Source of the DNA: Lepidurus packardi
Lineage: Eukaryota > Arthropoda > Branchiopoda > Notostraca > Triopsidae
Assembly (NCBI GenBank): GCA_023053545.1
Contig: JAKZAN010000004.1
Location: forward strand, 6,820,001-6,884,000
DNA: 64,000 nt
Direction of reading: 5' to 3'
Under the pieces are notes generated by a model. The model was not told the origin of the DNA. It saw only the letters and a list, made by a program, of their open reading frames with translations, and made no database searches. Made by a program: the position numbers and the translations under genes. This document shows positions 24,501-38,574 of this stretch, piece by piece; position 1 is the stretch's first letter, and each line of letters starts with the position of its first letter.

Positions 24501-25743
24501 AATTATTTGAAGTTGTCCAATTAAAGCGAATTAATAACAATTATAGCTTAGGTCTTCAAAATTATAGATAATCTTCTGATGGCAATGGGGCAAATTGATG
24601 CGCAATAATTATAGATCAAAGGAGGAAATGCTCATATTACTCGAACATTTTGTTTCCGGAATCGCAAGCTCTTGGGATGAAAGAAAAAAGAAAGGAAGAA
24701 ATATGTAAGTCCGTTTTAATAGGCAAAATGTGAAATCCCTGCAACCGGCAGCTCATATATTTAATCCTTGATCTGTCCTTGGATTCGATTGCATGAAAAT
24801 TGAATTAGCGGATCCTGAGCCCGCACAATTTATTGCAGAGAATTTTCGAACCCTCGAGGCCTTTTGGGAATGAAAGTGATGTCGTTGGGCAACTTTTGGC
24901 TGTTAAAAAAAGGAAGAAAGACACAGGAAGTAAATTCTTATGGGAGCATCAGAATTGGAGGTTGAATTTAAATGCGTCTCGAGCATAAATTGAAATTGCA
25001 CCTGTAATAATGTTCTGGCTCCTCTTAGTGGCAATTCCTTAGAAAAATTATTCTTTCAAATTCTGAAGTCCATTAGCAAAAGAATTGTTTTTAGTCGGCG
25101 TATTTCATGCAGTTAAATAACTTTCTATTGGCTTCATCTTAATCTACTTATTGCTAATTTATTACGAATTGAAGAAGGAAACTTAAACTTGTTTCACTCA
25201 GCTAATATTACGTTCAACTTTTCTGTTAAGGTCACGGTGAATTGCAAATAGTTGATCATTTTTCTCGAAAGATGGCCCTAATGCCATACCCTGGGGAATT
25301 GTGCAACTTGAATCAAAACTTGAAACAAAAATTGAAAAGAAATTTAATGATATTCTTGAAAAATTGTGATTATAATAAATATATAAGTAAAAATATCTTT
25401 CTAGGCTGCCTCAAAAGATTTAGATATATTATATATTTAAACGTATTCAAGTTATGAAAATTTTCTCACAACACCTACCCAGTTTAGCAAACGGACCCCA
25501 TGCATAGCTATCACCCGCCATGCATTGACTGTCACACATAGGTAAGGTATACAACAGCCTTGAAAGATTTTCTTCTTGACCGCTTGTTTTCAATCTTGTG
25601 GTTGAAAGGATTGCGAGGGTTAAAACGGTTTTGCTGCAGCAGGCGAAGACAGAACGGAACGCGAAGGATAAGGAGAAACTAGGGAGGAGAAAAAGACGGA
25701 TTTTAACCCGTAAACCTGAACTATTGTATCAGCTCCCTGTATG

Positions 25744-25763
25744 TCTGTGTGTGTGTGTGTGTG
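25744..25763. repeat. (TG)n microsatellite
   Basis: A TG dinucleotide run of about 20 bp in teneurin intron 1. Similar short CA/TG tracts occur near 12742, 22010 and 28846. Confidence 0.75.
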
Positions 25764-28032
25764 AATGGGCGAGATAATTGGAACCGAATTGCTTGGGTCT
25801 TGGGGATTCGCAGCAGTCTCCCTCTCCAGCTTGGCCCAAGTTGCCTTTTTCCTTTGAACAGGCTTTTCTCACGTTGTGATGGCTTTTGTTAAGGCCGATC
25901 AAGGGCGCGCGCACATACATACACACATACTACACTGCCTTGTGTATCTTTATTCACCAAGATATAGCAAGATTTTCTCTCTTCGTGCGGCGCCCCGCCA
26001 CGGTCTTAAAAGAAGGTTACTTTTATGGGATACGTTGATACGTTACCTTATTTTCCTGCCTTACAATCCAACGCACGTGAAACGAATACCTGACAAACGA
26101 GCTAAATTAGGCCTTGTTCTATCTTTCTTTCTTTGGCTACGCTGACTCCATTTTTAGTCAGACATACAAATGAAACACCTAAAAAGGTGTCAGATAATGC
26201 TTGCGTGTGCTATGTGGTACTTTATTGATTGCGCAGAAAATGTGGACAGAATATATGGCATTGAAATTCCCCTTTATTTTTTGGCATTTCGACTTGTCTT
26301 TTGCTAGCTCATTACGCCTTTTCTTACCGAGCAATACTTTATTTTCTTCATCTTACGTTTTTTCTTGGGGGAGAGAAGTTCGACGTTAAGGAATGGCAAG
26401 CTTGTCTGAGAGGTTTTCTCGTATACCAAATCCAGACGAGTTTCTCTGCAGGGCTTTTTCTTTTCCGTTTTCTGTTCCTTCTTTTCCCTGGCTTTGGGGA
26501 GAGATGTAAAAACACTCTTGAAATAGGATGTCCGGAGACTATCTATGGTGAAATGAAAGATAGATCTCAAATCAAGGAAGAGACTGACGGTCGTCTTAAA
26601 AAAAAGAAAGAATTTGCGATTCAAAGAACACACCATTACGTGGATTTTTTTTTTGCTTTTCTAAGGTCTTTTCAGGGTGCATATATCTAACGTAGAGAGG
26701 AGAGATTCTGCCCCCTTTTCTTGGCGCTTTTTCGCTTTTTTCCCCTCAACTTTCGCTTTAAATATGTTTTTCGGTACGAAATGTGCGACCCGAGGTACTG
26801 AGAATGGAGATGAAGAGCCCCAGATTCCTTTTTTTAAGAAAAAAATACTCCGTTTGTTCATTCAAACAAGCCAAATTCTGCTCTCTTTAGTCTAAGATTC
26901 CCTGAATAGAAGGAAAGCGCAAAGGCTAAATACGCAATTCAACGTATTTTTTCCTATTTCATTTACTTTTTGAGGGACCCAATCTGGCTAAGGCGGATGC
27001 AGTCGGTATAGAAAGACCGAATTCTTTAAAAGACTTTGAGGTTTGGGGAAGGAAAGAGAGACTAGTAGGCCTGCTAGTATTAATCAGTTGAGGGGAAAGA
27101 GATTCGAGAAAAAAAAAAGATGTTTATTAAGGGATTTCGAGGGAAACTGCGGTTTCGTATATCAATCTGAGGCACCAAGCTCCGGTAAGGAAATCCGTCT
27201 AAAGTTATTTTTTTTATGTCGGACGCAAATTAGGGATGAGAGAATTTGAGCGTCCTTTTGTGTAACGTGTTTTGTGTCCAGGTATTTTTGTGATTTTCGT
27301 AGTGGTGACATTCGAAAAAAGAAATTGTAATGTGAAACGCCAAATTTTAGAGAGAGGAAAAGTGGCAGGTTTTGTAATGCATTTCCAAAGCCTGAAATGT
27401 TTCATCTAAAGTTTAGTGGTGCTACTGCGAAGGACGCCGATAGTTAGCCAAGTATAGAGCTCGAGTGTTGGCAAAAGTCAAGTTGAGAGGTAAAGGCAAG
27501 TATTGGATTGGCAGCGGCGCCATTGTCCGGTATTGCGCTGTCTGTCAAGAGACTGTGCTACTGGTTTCTTAAAATGTACAAGCACAACAGCAGGGTATAG
27601 AGAGCCATGTAAGCGATGCCAAGAGTGTGAAATGTGTACTAGGTGTGCTTGCTCGCTTGGCCCTGCACATTCTAATTAGTGCAACTGCCAGTCGACGTTG
27701 AGGACTTCGTATCACGTTGACGTTGATGGTTCGCGCACAGCCGAGGGTCTTGGACGGAAGACGTGAGAGCATCTGAGATTTCAGATAGAATAGCTTGAAA
27801 AGAGACAGACGTTGAAGGAGACCGACGTTAATGCGAGACTTTTAGCCCCTCTTTTTTGTCTTGACAGAGTAGACGCTTTTTACGTCTGCTACTAATCCCA
27901 TCTAAAAGATTAGACACTGCACTAAGTTCAGGGTACCTGCTATACCTTCTGTGGCCTTAAGTGGGAATATTACTGTATTATACAAAAGGAGAAGTTGAAG
28001 TACATGTGTAAACTAGTCATTTACATTATGAA

Positions 28033-28570
28033 TTAAGGCTCCCGTATACACTAGCGTATTGATGGTAAAGAGTCACAGATGGCACTGATGTTTGTTATTG
28101 TTTTGCGAAAGCCTTGCGCAAGCAAGTAAGAAAAGAAATCGATAGCTAGTTACCGGCAAAGTTTCTACGCTTTTTTGATTCTGAAGTACAATTTGTCACC
28201 ACAGTTTGCTGTAGCAGCACAATGTCCCAAATCAAGTCGTCGAACTTTCGGAACAAGATTTCTCGAAAAACGGTTGGTCAGATTTGAAAGCAAACTAAAA
28301 CAGAATTTTTCTTTTATTAGCAGCAAGTACAAAACCAAATGACAAATTTTTAGGCAACGTTTTTCTCATAGTTGCAAACATCGTGTGCATATTGATAAGT
28401 TAGTACTCATAGGAAATAATTGTGAATTGGTTGTGCACTATATGTTAGCAAGCTCAAGATTACTGTCAGAGAATTTTTTCATGAAATGTACTGGTTTCTC
28501 AAAATCGAGTGGCGTACAGTACATTTAAAGTACTCTACGCTATGAAATGTAAGGTATACGCTGTTGTGAA
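28033..28570 (+). mobile_element. TTAA-type MITE, family A, near full length
   Basis: TTAA at 28033-28036 is followed by GGCTCCCGTATACACTAGCG and the family block 'gtcacagatggcactgatg'. It continues through 'gtttgctgtagcagcacaatgtccc', 'ttactgtcagagaattttttcatgaaatg' and 'actggtttctcaaaa' in the same order as the full copy at 57840-58365. The right inverted end is degraded near 28550-28570, and no matching TTAA is evident there. No coding capacity. Confidence 0.65.
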
Positions 28571-31500
28571 AACCCTCATCAGTCCCTGATTTAGCTTATA
28601 TGTTGTCCGTGTTTTTAGCCCCGAGAGTCATACCAATCCTCCCTTACGTCGTAAAGGAGAAAAATACGTTCCGAACACTTGGATTTTTTTTCGCTGCCTC
28701 GTGGAACCAAATTAGCTTTTTGTAGTAGGGAACTGATTTCACTGCCCCCAGAAAAAAAGAGATAAAAAATGTGTTGGGACCCGGAGGGGGAGGAATAATG
28801 AGCAAAGAGCACAGTTGCAATTGATTACGTGAAAGTCATGTGTGCATGTGTGTGTGTGGGTGACTATTGAGAGGCATTGGTGCACAGGCTGCACAACCGT
28901 ATAGGGAAATTGTATGTAAAGTTCCCTAAGTTTGGGGTAACGCAAGTGAGCTAATTTAGGATTTGGAGATGGAAAGCTTTTTGGGTTTGGATTTCCAGGT
29001 CAGAGTGCGACTATAAAAGAATAGCAGAAGAAGGGGGGGGGGAGGGAATGGTAAACGTTATTGTCAATGTCGCATACATGGCCACAGCTGTTCCTAAAGG
29101 TCACTTTGTGGACGCATTGTCATTCAGAAAATACCCATCATAGAGGAACAACACGAGTGCTCTTGCTCTAGACTGGCTTTCTCTGGTGATTCTGATAATG
29201 TTATACACGGGAGAAAAGCGATAGTTCCCCTCAGCTGTTTCCCCCACCCCCATACCAGAAATCCTTACATGATAATCAGCATAACTAGACTTGTCTTTGT
29301 GTTTCTGTACCTTCTCACTATGCACTGTCGCGTGTCGCAGCAGCAGAATCTCTCGCTTGCATGAAAAAGCGTCATGGAATCGCTCTTTTTTAAACCCTTT
29401 TTTGCCAGTTTATGATCCTTTTATTAATATTTTGCCCAATTACTGAATTCCTTTGCAGTCCTTTTCTATATAATGCATTCTTATTAATGCAAGTGAAAGA
29501 TAGGAAATATAATTCGAGTGTTTTCTTCCGCTCTTTTATGTTATATACAGAAAGCAAAACGGGATGGAGATGGAAATCGCGGATTTACCTTTTTGAAAGT
29601 TTTGGTACAGAAAGTTATGTAAATATTTAGTCAGTTTTAATGGGAGGCCAAGTTGATCGTTATGGAGATTGGAGACAGGCGAACCCAGAAGTTTGAGCCT
29701 TAAGAAAATAATCATGTAAAAAAAAAGGAAGAAGAAGAAGTTGTCGACTTTGGAGGGGAGGGGTGCAAAAGTTCTGTAGAGAGTAGCTCGTTTTAGCCAG
29801 CGATTAGTTAGTGCTGAATCATTGAAGTGGAAAGAAAGGAAAAAAGTAGGGGGACCCAACTTTTTAACGTTTATAGAGGTGGCGTTTGTCGTTATTGGAT
29901 CGTAATGTGTAATTGACGTCGATAACAATAGGTCGTGGGCGTTTCCGTCACGTTCTTAGTTCCCATATATGCACATTCAGCGTAGAATTGGGTATACAGC
30001 ACAATAAGTTGTACCCGTACCTTAACCAGCTTTAGCTATGACGAGGACTGTGGTTAACGGAAAAGCTTTAGGTATACACACTACCGTGTAGTGGAGGGGT
30101 GGACTCGCCGTATAAAAGGTGTGACAAGGTGTATCAACTTTTATGTGGTCCCAACCACGCCTCCTTTGGAACCAGCTCCCCCCTTTCCTGCGTATCGACA
30201 AAACCTTGACAAAGCTGTCAACCACATCTAAGTTTGCTCATAGAGCGAGAAAATCCAACAATTTGGAAAAAGTCCTATTTAGGCTTGAAAATTCTACTAA
30301 TGGCGTTGTAATGCGCTTTCCTTTGCCCCAAATGGTTACACTTATCATTCTACACTCTCGCTAGCCCTAACAGAGGGGGGTAAGGGGGTATTAGAGTAGA
30401 AATAAGTCACTAAGGTTAAGTGCAGGTGCGAGAAAACTTGTGTTTGGGATAAAACATGTTCTTGCCTCTTTATTTAAACAGAAGTATAAGAACTACTTCC
30501 AGGTAACTCCAAAGTAACTTGGCTAGCATGCATTAAGAACATAAATAAAAGAAAACGAGCAAGAGAGAAAAGTTCGAATTCCAGACAATTTTCGGGGGAG
30601 TTTTTTGTGTTGCCCAGCAACATGAGGAGTATTTAATTCCAAACGAATGAGCCATTTTCGAGAGAGGAGCGTACTTTTTTTCCTTTTTTAATAGGCATAA
30701 TGCTGGAATGTGAGCTTAATTGAACCCCGCTTTGGGTGTTAGATGTTGTGCATATGCGCAGTGGTTCGCCGCGTTTGCTCGTTTGGCCGTGCGGACGCAG
30801 CACTGCAGTAGCTTGCTGCGACGACCAGCGGCGTCGCAGACGAGCGTCGTTTTGATGATTAGTTCTTCTCGAGTGCTTGTACTGTGAGGTTGTTCCTTAC
30901 GACCGTTCGAACTTTTAAAAATTTCCAAAATTGGCAGACGGATTTACTCAAAAGCGGAATGTTCGAGTTACTTCCGTGAATAATGTGCCGTTTTTTTTAT
31001 TTTAACGTAAATTTCTCCCTCGAAAACCAAAAAGCAAACAACGCTGCTTTTCTTTTAACTCAACTCCGAAGCCATAAGGGATAATTTGGGTGTTTCTTAT
31101 TCTATGGGAAGCTTGGAAGGCTTCATCAGTGCAAAAACAAAAACCAGAGGAATTGTTGTCGGTGCGTGATAATCACAGTTCATTAGTCTTAAGGTTTCGT
31201 TTTGTCTGTTTCTCTCTCTCTTCCAACGTTGTCGGAGAGTTTCGGTGCTCGTGCCGTAACTGTGAATGGAAATTACTTAGTTAATTGAACCCATCAGTCC
31301 CCAAAAGTCACCAAAAGTGGTAGGAGCACTGTCGTTGTCTTGTCGTTTTATTGCAAGACGTTCTAGCTTGGTTTGTGGGATGCTGGCTCTGCAAAGATAA
31401 ACCCAAACTCGCTCCTCCCTCCTCTTTTAGTGACTTACCAGTGTGTGTACTTTGGCGGTGATTAGACTGATGACATACTTCCTCTAGCGTTGTGTCGTAT

Positions 31501-33855
31501 TCAGCTGGGAAGCACTTTTGCTACGGATACTTGTAAATCCGATTTTTTTTCTTCACCTTATTAGCCAGGTAAGAGACTTAATAAGAACTTCGCAATGAGC
31601 GTAACTCACGCTACTAAATACAGTAAAAAAGGACTAATAGCGTATTCCGCTGGGTGCACTGGTGCAATATTTTTCGCACTCAGTGTGTGTAAACAGTGTG
31701 TAAAGACATCCTGATTGCCAGACTGAGTGCCAAAAATATTATATCAGTGCAGCCGGTTGAACGCACAATACGGTGAAATTTTTCAACGCAAGGTGTTTTT
31801 TCTTTTTCATTTTTTTAAAAAAGACATTTTAATTTCCGAGAAAGCGCTCTATTTTTGCTTCGTTGAACAGTATGCAGTTATGCAAGGCGTTTGCTTTTGT
31901 CTTAAATGTTTACAATCTATGCAAGGGGAAAATTGCCTCCTCCTGATTTAAGCTGGCTATAGATGTAGCAGAGGGACTGTATAAGAATCTTTTTAGATCC
32001 CTTTTGCGCAGGAGAAAAGAAAGAGATCAAGTTTTGTGTCGTCTTTCCTGCAGCTTCCGGTTGCTATGGCAACATGAACTTTTTCCTACTGTTAAGGTCT
32101 TTATGAGGTAACAGAAGTACGGAATCCCGTCTAAAAAGCAGGAAAAAAAACGAGACATCTCTCCCAGGTCGCGAGCTCAAATGTGAGTTCGTGGTACTAA
32201 AAGCAAGGGAGACCAAGCACCTCATTTCTGGTTTCGTAATTAGCGCTAAGCACGCTTTCATTTCACTTGCATACACTTTTTTTTAGCGCAAATGCCCACT
32301 ATACAATGTAATATTATTTTTCGCCCTTTTTTAATGATGGACCTGTACCTGTGTCTATTTGTTCAAGTCAAACAAGAAAACAAGTCAAACCTAGTCGGCA
32401 TCGGCATCGGAAGCTTAGAACTGTAGTCGGCATCGGTTCAGTTGCACAACACCCAATCGATGATAAGCACCACAACAATGGGCTGCAACACACTGCAGGC
32501 TGCAAAGCAGTATTCTATCGTTATTCGTACTATTTAGACTTGGATTTGGTGGACTAAAAACTGGCCTGGGAATTCATTGATTAATCCAAATCGATTTTTT
32601 TAAAGTTAAATGCCATCGTTGGTCTCGGTTATTCACGGCTACTTTTATTCAAATTTCATCATTAGTACATATAATTACATTATTATTTAATTATTATTAA
32701 ATTGTATGTTTATGGTTTTGTACATTTACATTGTGGGATTATTTTGACATTTGACAGGATTGTGAACGCGCTAAACTATAAAAGGTCTTTGCTCAAAATT
32801 TTCAGGAGTTTGAAATCGAGGTTAAAGCTTCCAAATGAAATGAGGGTCTTTAAGTCCGATTTTTAAATAGCAAAAAGAGAAGAGACAAGAAAATAGAAAG
32901 CATATAAGAATGTCAATACACAGAAGTTATTATTTATGTACTTTATGGAAAGAAACAAGCGGATTTTTTTTTGCAAAGCAGGAGATGTTCCTGTCGTAAA
33001 GAAAAGAAGGAAATCCAGAAGCAGCAAAGCCATTGTTTTATCGTTTCATATATCCTCCACTTGAAAATTGGAATCAGGGGGGTGAAAGAAGGTGGGGGGG
33101 GGGGAGCTTAGAACTGTAGAGAGAAGCTTTTCGTCATCAGCAAGTTCCTCTTGGAAAAGCTCATCGTTTTTCTCTCCTTATTCTGATATTGCCAACTTCT
33201 CCGCTTTTTGGGTCCCTCAAATCCAAAATGACTTCTTTTCCTTTCTTGTAATATAAAAGAACTCAAAGACAATAGGTTATATACCTTCGTCTTCTCCCCC
33301 CCCCCCCCTTACCCCCAATACCCTTAGCCGGTCTTTGGCTCCCCATATCTCATCCATCTTTTCTAACATCATATTACGTAAAAAAGAAGGAAGAAGAAGA
33401 GGGGAGACGGGAGAGGAAGTTGATTGGAAAGATGAGCGAAAGATACGGGGTGCATTTTCTTCCACGCTGGACGTCGAAATCGAAACCTGACTGACTGATT
33501 ATCGATTCCGTTTCTTTTACCTTTCCTTCAACTTCGTAATTATATATTCTTGCAAAAACAAGAAACATAAATGACGCAAGTTTTTGCTTCGTAACGTAAC
33601 CTAATCAATACGTTTTTATTCTTTATAGGCAACAGCTTCATGCTCAATTGATTCTATAATATTTTCTTTTATTATATATTCCAATTACGAAATTATAAAT
33701 AAGTTATATTCGTAATTATATATTCTTGTAAACGTGGAACGAAAATGACCAGTTTTGGGTTCGTATCGTTATCGTCACCTAATCGATCCCCGATCCCTCC
33801 TATGTGTGACTTGATTCTTATGTTATTTTACACTATTTTGGCTTTGGTTTGATAA
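28571..33855. other. Intronic DNA without recognised genes
   Basis: I see no gene in this part of teneurin intron 1. It has G-rich runs at 29033-29042 and 33096-33105, a C-rich run near 33295-33308, and a GC-richer patch near 30740-30860 open on the minus strand for 70 codons without a motif. The stretch at 32620-32760 is very AT-rich. Confidence 0.5.
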
Positions 33856-34731
33856 TACGGTAGATGCCACTTACTGGTATCACTGATTATTAGAATCATC
33901 CGCTTTTTGGAATCAAATGTTAAAGGACTGATTCAAAATATTATAAAATACATAGCACTGTAATCGGTTATAAAAAATCGTACTTTCGGATAATAGAATC
34001 GATTTCAAAAGAATCTTCATATGTATAGTAACGAAACTACATTAGTGATTGCTACATGGACTTCGCATATTAGCCAACGACATTGCTTTTACTACCAATC
34101 CTGTCATTTCAATGACATTGCTTTTTACGTCGTTTTGACTAATCGTGTAATTTCCAGCGTACTACCACGCTTAGGGGGGGAATCCCTTTTAAAATCCTCA
34201 GTCAATTCAATGAGCAGGTTGTTCAGTTGAATTACCAGTTCCTTTAATTGAATGGGAAAATGGGAAGGAATATCGTATTGAAAACCCTACCCTGGCGTAG
34301 GAGTAGGCCTCAAAGGCGCAGTGTTAGTTGTGTTTTAGACGTGTGGTTATATAAAAATGGCGAAGAACAAGAAAAGTGTTGATTTAAATGTAAAACTGTT
34401 GCGGCTCATTGAAACGGTTGAAAAGCTTTGCCGCAAAGGGAAACGACCGTTAAATTAGGAATTCCTCAATCATCTCTATCAAAATTGTTGAACGATTGTT
34501 AGGAAATAAACAGTAGCGTATGTAGTGAATCTAGAAAAAAGAAACGTGTGAGAAAGTGTCAAAAAGTAGACTATGCCTTGTTTCTTTGGTTTACACAAGC
34601 CAGTTCATTTCAAGCGCCGATTAATCGTAGCATTCTATTCCATATTTCCAATATTCGGCTATTAGAATCTCCGCTTAATAGAATCAATATTCACTTGACA
34701 AACGTGATAACACTAAGCGGCATCTACTGTA
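33856..34731 (+). mobile_element. pogo/Tigger-type relic, copy 2
   Basis: An element of about 876 bp between TA (33856-33857) and TA (34730-34731). The ends are CGGTAGATGCC... and ...GGCATCTACTG, inverted to each other. An ATG at 34357 opens a Lys-rich peptide that starts MAKNKKSVDLNVK and hits TAG 32 codons on. In the next frame there follows a helix-turn-helix-like 'LGIPQSSLSKLL' and, farther on, 'RKKKRVRKCQKVDYALFLWF'. This pattern resembles the N-terminal CENP-B/pogo DNA-binding region. No DDE domain remains, so the element is non-autonomous. Confidence 0.65.
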
Positions 34732-35839
34732 GTTTGGGTTGTTTTATAATATATGTATTCAATTTTATAATATATTCATTTATTTTTTAATATTTTATTT
34801 TAATCCCAAAAATGGAGAGGTTTTTGAGTCAGCTGCACCGGCAGTATACTTCAACTTTACAGCATTGATAGTGTTTTTTCGTTGTTGTTCCTTGCTTTCT
34901 TAGGCAAAGCTTAAGCCCTGTGGGTCTGCATATTGGGGGGGGGGGGAGAGTTAGGATTAAAAAAAGAAGGGGGTGGATGGGTTCGAGAGAGCTCGTGGAG
35001 TCTTGGAAGCAATAGTAAAAGTAAAAAGTGTATAGAGCGCATAAATGCAAAAAAAAAAAAGTGCAGACGGCCTTCTGTCTCGGACAAATGGAGAAAGAGC
35101 AAAAAAGAGAGGAGAGGGACAGTATTTTGCATCTCGCTTTTGTTCGCTGGGGTTTGTATGCTAGGAGGGGAGGAGGGGGTATAGACCATGGAAAATTTTA
35201 TTGAAGCACTTAACTGTAGTACTACTCTCTACCATTGTTGCATGGATAACCTCCACCACCCCAATCGATACTTATACAAAGTTCTTTCTCGGACTCGTAA
35301 ACGCTCCGCCCACCCCGTTCTTTCCCTATTTTTAATGACAGGGGATTAAAATAAAATAAAAAAGAGGGATGTCGAGTGTACAGTGTGCAACATAGGGCAG
35401 GGGAAATCTAGCGAGCATTAGCTGTGTTTGCATCGTTGACTTCATAGTCTGGGTCGGTCTGGGTCTTTGCTCCTATGGTCTTCAAAGCCCCACAATTGCG
35501 CTTGATCGGAATGGTGTATTTAATTGCGTGCATGTGCGACGAGATCCATCTTCATTTCCGTTCCCCGTTTGGCCAATTGCACATTCGCCGAATAACACGA
35601 AACCCATACAGGAACTTCGCCTTGTCCTTTGCTGTCGCCTCTAGCCCCTCCCCTTCCCAAGTCCATTTCGAACCCCGCAAAAGTTTAACCATAAACAGAT
35701 AATGTAGACGAAAAAGGTATCAGTGCTTGCTGAGTGAATTAATCGACGTATGAATCGGGGTTAATACAAAAAAAGTATCTAGAAATGTATTTGGAAAAAT
35801 ATGTACAAATTAACCGACTTATGAATCGGTGTTAAGGCT
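34732..35839. other. Intronic DNA without recognised genes
   Basis: No gene is supported. G-rich runs near 34935-34946 and GA-rich DNA produce Gly- and Arg-rich frames on one strand and Pro/Leu-rich frames on the other. Confidence 0.5.
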
Positions 35840-36110
35840 TTAAGGTTCACGTATACTTTAGCGTATACTTTTATTGATAGGAAAGAGTCACAGATGGCAC
35901 TGATGTGTTCTATTGTTTTGCGAAAGCCTTGCATAAGAAAGTGAGAAAAGAAATAGATAGCTAATTGCCAGCAAAGTTTCTACGCTTTTTTGCTTCTGAA
36001 GTACAATTTGTCACCACAGTTTGCTGTAGCAGCACCATGTCCCAAATGAAGTCGTCAAACTTTCGGACCAAGATTTCTCGAAAACGGCTCGTCCGATTTG
36101 AAAACAAAAC
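35840..36110 (+). mobile_element. TTAA-type MITE, family A, truncated
   Basis: TTAA at 35840-35843 is followed by GGTTCACGTATACTTTAGCG with a short insertion, then the family A blocks 'gtcacagatggcactgatg', 'cgaaagccttgcataagaaag', 'tttgctgtagcagcaccatg' and 'gatttctcgaaaacg'. Similarity ends near 36110, so the right half is missing. Confidence 0.65.
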
Positions 36111-38574
36111 ATTTTGAAGATTTACTTAGAAATTTATTCAAAAACTTTTTAGCGATGTATTTGGTGATGTTTTTTGCCGTTTGTCTAGATATATTTAGAA
36201 ATTTAGCCATTTTGTTTCCTTTTTTAAAGGAACAAATTTCGGTTCAAGGGTTCCAACACATCTGGGCATGTCATCAGGGGGATTTGCTTGCTCTTAATGG
36301 CCAGCAGAGGCCTAGCATTTTTGTCTATGGCACGTTAGAACAAGACCAAGAAGAAAAACGACCCAAAAAGAACAAATATAACAAAAAAACCTGATGAAAG
36401 AGTGCCTACAAGGGATTTGGGCTAGGACAAAGGAAAAATGAGTCATCCATATGGTTTTGCCAGGGAATGACATTGACCTGACAAGCCTAATGAACACCCA
36501 CCAAAAGCACCCTATTTCTTGTTGATTTTTGTTCCTTTCCAATTTCGCTTATCGTATTTGTGTGTGCATCCCAACAAGGACAAAATGTCTCAGTCGGATC
36601 ATTTGGGGAAAGACTAATATTTTGGAACAATATTCATGTTTTCTTGTGTTGGGGTGAAGTTTTTTCGCGTTTTTTTTTTTTGGCTTCTAAGTATAGGGTT
36701 AAAAGTTTCCTTGTTTCGTTACAAAGACTGGAAGAAAACCGAAGCACGTGATTTATAACTCATCCCAAGTTTGCACTTAACTCTAGAGCTTTTGTTTACG
36801 AGATAAGACACACATGGACCTCAGACACAGACACAAGAAAAAAGGAAAAGTAGCGATTGCGTGAGAAGTTGGCAAGTAGCGAAATTATGCACGCATTTAT
36901 GAACGAAAGGGGAAACAAATATACCTACAAACTTTCAAAAGTCTTTTCGTCTTCGTGCTTCAAACTTTTCTGCGTCCATCTCAAAGATCAAAGTGGGGGG
37001 TGGGCTCCCATGAAATGTAACTGTCTTAATTATTATTCAGAAGCAAAGATTTGCAGCTTTTATGTGTTTTGTTCTTCTTTTCTTTCCTTTGCCTTCGATG
37101 TTGACACGTGAACGGGACAACATGCAATACTCAAGTCTTTTACCACATTCATTTGTTACCAGGGGCAACCGGACGAAAAAGGAAGACAAAGATGAATCTT
37201 TTCCCAAGATGAGACGAGTCTCGGCACAGGCCTAGTATATAAGCGCTTTTACGCCGTCCAAGTCACGCGTTCGCATTGTTTTCTACTGTAGTTTAACCAA
37301 TTAGAAAGACGCTTTTGAAGAATTTTTTTCCCTCGCGTTTGGCGGACTTTTTGGTTTAAAAAAAAAATAAATGAAAATGACTTAAAGGGAAGCTGCGCAT
37401 GGATGCGGAAAGAGGGGGTAAAGTGGGGAGATGGAACTATATTTTTTCGTCTGCAAAAAAAGAGTAACGTGAATCAGTGTTGAGGGTGGGAACATACGAG
37501 TATGTGGAAAGACGTGAGATGGGTATGCGTTTTTCACCCTGGGACGCTCTGCAAGTCAGAGGCTCATTTACCCTTCTTGCCCCCTTGTCGTTCCTTTTTT
37601 CTTTTTTCTTTTTAACGTTACGTTAGGTTATGTCCGTGGCACATATGTCGCGGACGATATGGGTGACATGACACGGCCCTGGCTCTTGGGGAGCACAAGC
37701 TGTTCTTCTATTTGTCGCTTAGAAAAGTGCTGAGATTAAGTATAAGGAGAAGGATGGGTAGGGGAGATGCTGGGAAGGTGGGAGAGTGGGAGGAGAGGGA
37801 GGATGAGAATGAGAGAGTAAGAGAAGTTATGCTTAAGCTTAACAGTTGAAAGCTTTAGACGACGACGCTATGGACGCTCCCTCAGGGTTGCCCTCAAGCC
37901 CATATAGCGCGAAATGGACGTCCCTTTCCCCAGATTTCTCCGTCTTCAACTAGACCATTGTATACCGTCAGTAGCACTGAAGGAGAGTAAGGGAGTAAGA
38001 GGGAGAGAGACGTATTCAAGGGGGACAGGGATTCCATGTTTCGGAGATTGTAACCAGCAAGAAACGGTTTCGTGCTGCTCCCCTTTTTGGCGCCCTCCAA
38101 ACAACCGTCGATTTCCAACAAACGATTGTGTGACGTCACGTCAGCGTATACTTTGCTATACTACGCTCCCGTAGGGGGTTTCCGCGCCGTTGGGCAAATC
38201 GAAGAACGCGGGTAACGTCTAAAAAAGAATTCCTCGACCGCACCTTGCAACCATATTTTCATGCCCAAATCGAAAAAAAAAGAATGGAAAGTGACAGTCG
38301 TAAAAGAAAAGGGTTATGAAACTTTTAGGGTACTTGGCTAACTCAGAAAGACTTAGAAGGATGGGCAGTTTGAGGGATTAGACTGGTTGGTGTTTGGGAA
38401 AATGTCTTAGTCCTTCCTTGCCATCTTATATAGGCCCCTTCAAGTCGTAAAGGGTCACTAAACACACACAAAAAAACACGAAAAGGGGAAAACAAAGAAA
38501 AGATCGAACTTAGCTTCAAAAATAGAACAGAAAATCGAGTTTTCAGGGATATTTTTCTGTCCGTCCTGTGGGGT
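36111..38574. other. Intronic DNA without recognised genes
   Basis: No coding sequence is supported. A frame at 36098-36394 is hydrophobic at first, then Lys-rich, and shows no family motif. GA-rich DNA lies at 37735-37830. Confidence 0.5.

Larger units (their letters stand above)
19355..28032. other. Intronic DNA without recognised genes
   Basis: No coding sequence is supported. Visible items are a (GA)n tract at 20445-20466, a C12 run near 20710-20721, a diverged direct repeat (21310-21412 and 21495-21590), GT/TA-rich DNA at 21864-21890 and a (TG)n tract at 25744-25763. From 24180 to 25460 the DNA is markedly AT-rich and almost free of open frames. Confidence 0.5.
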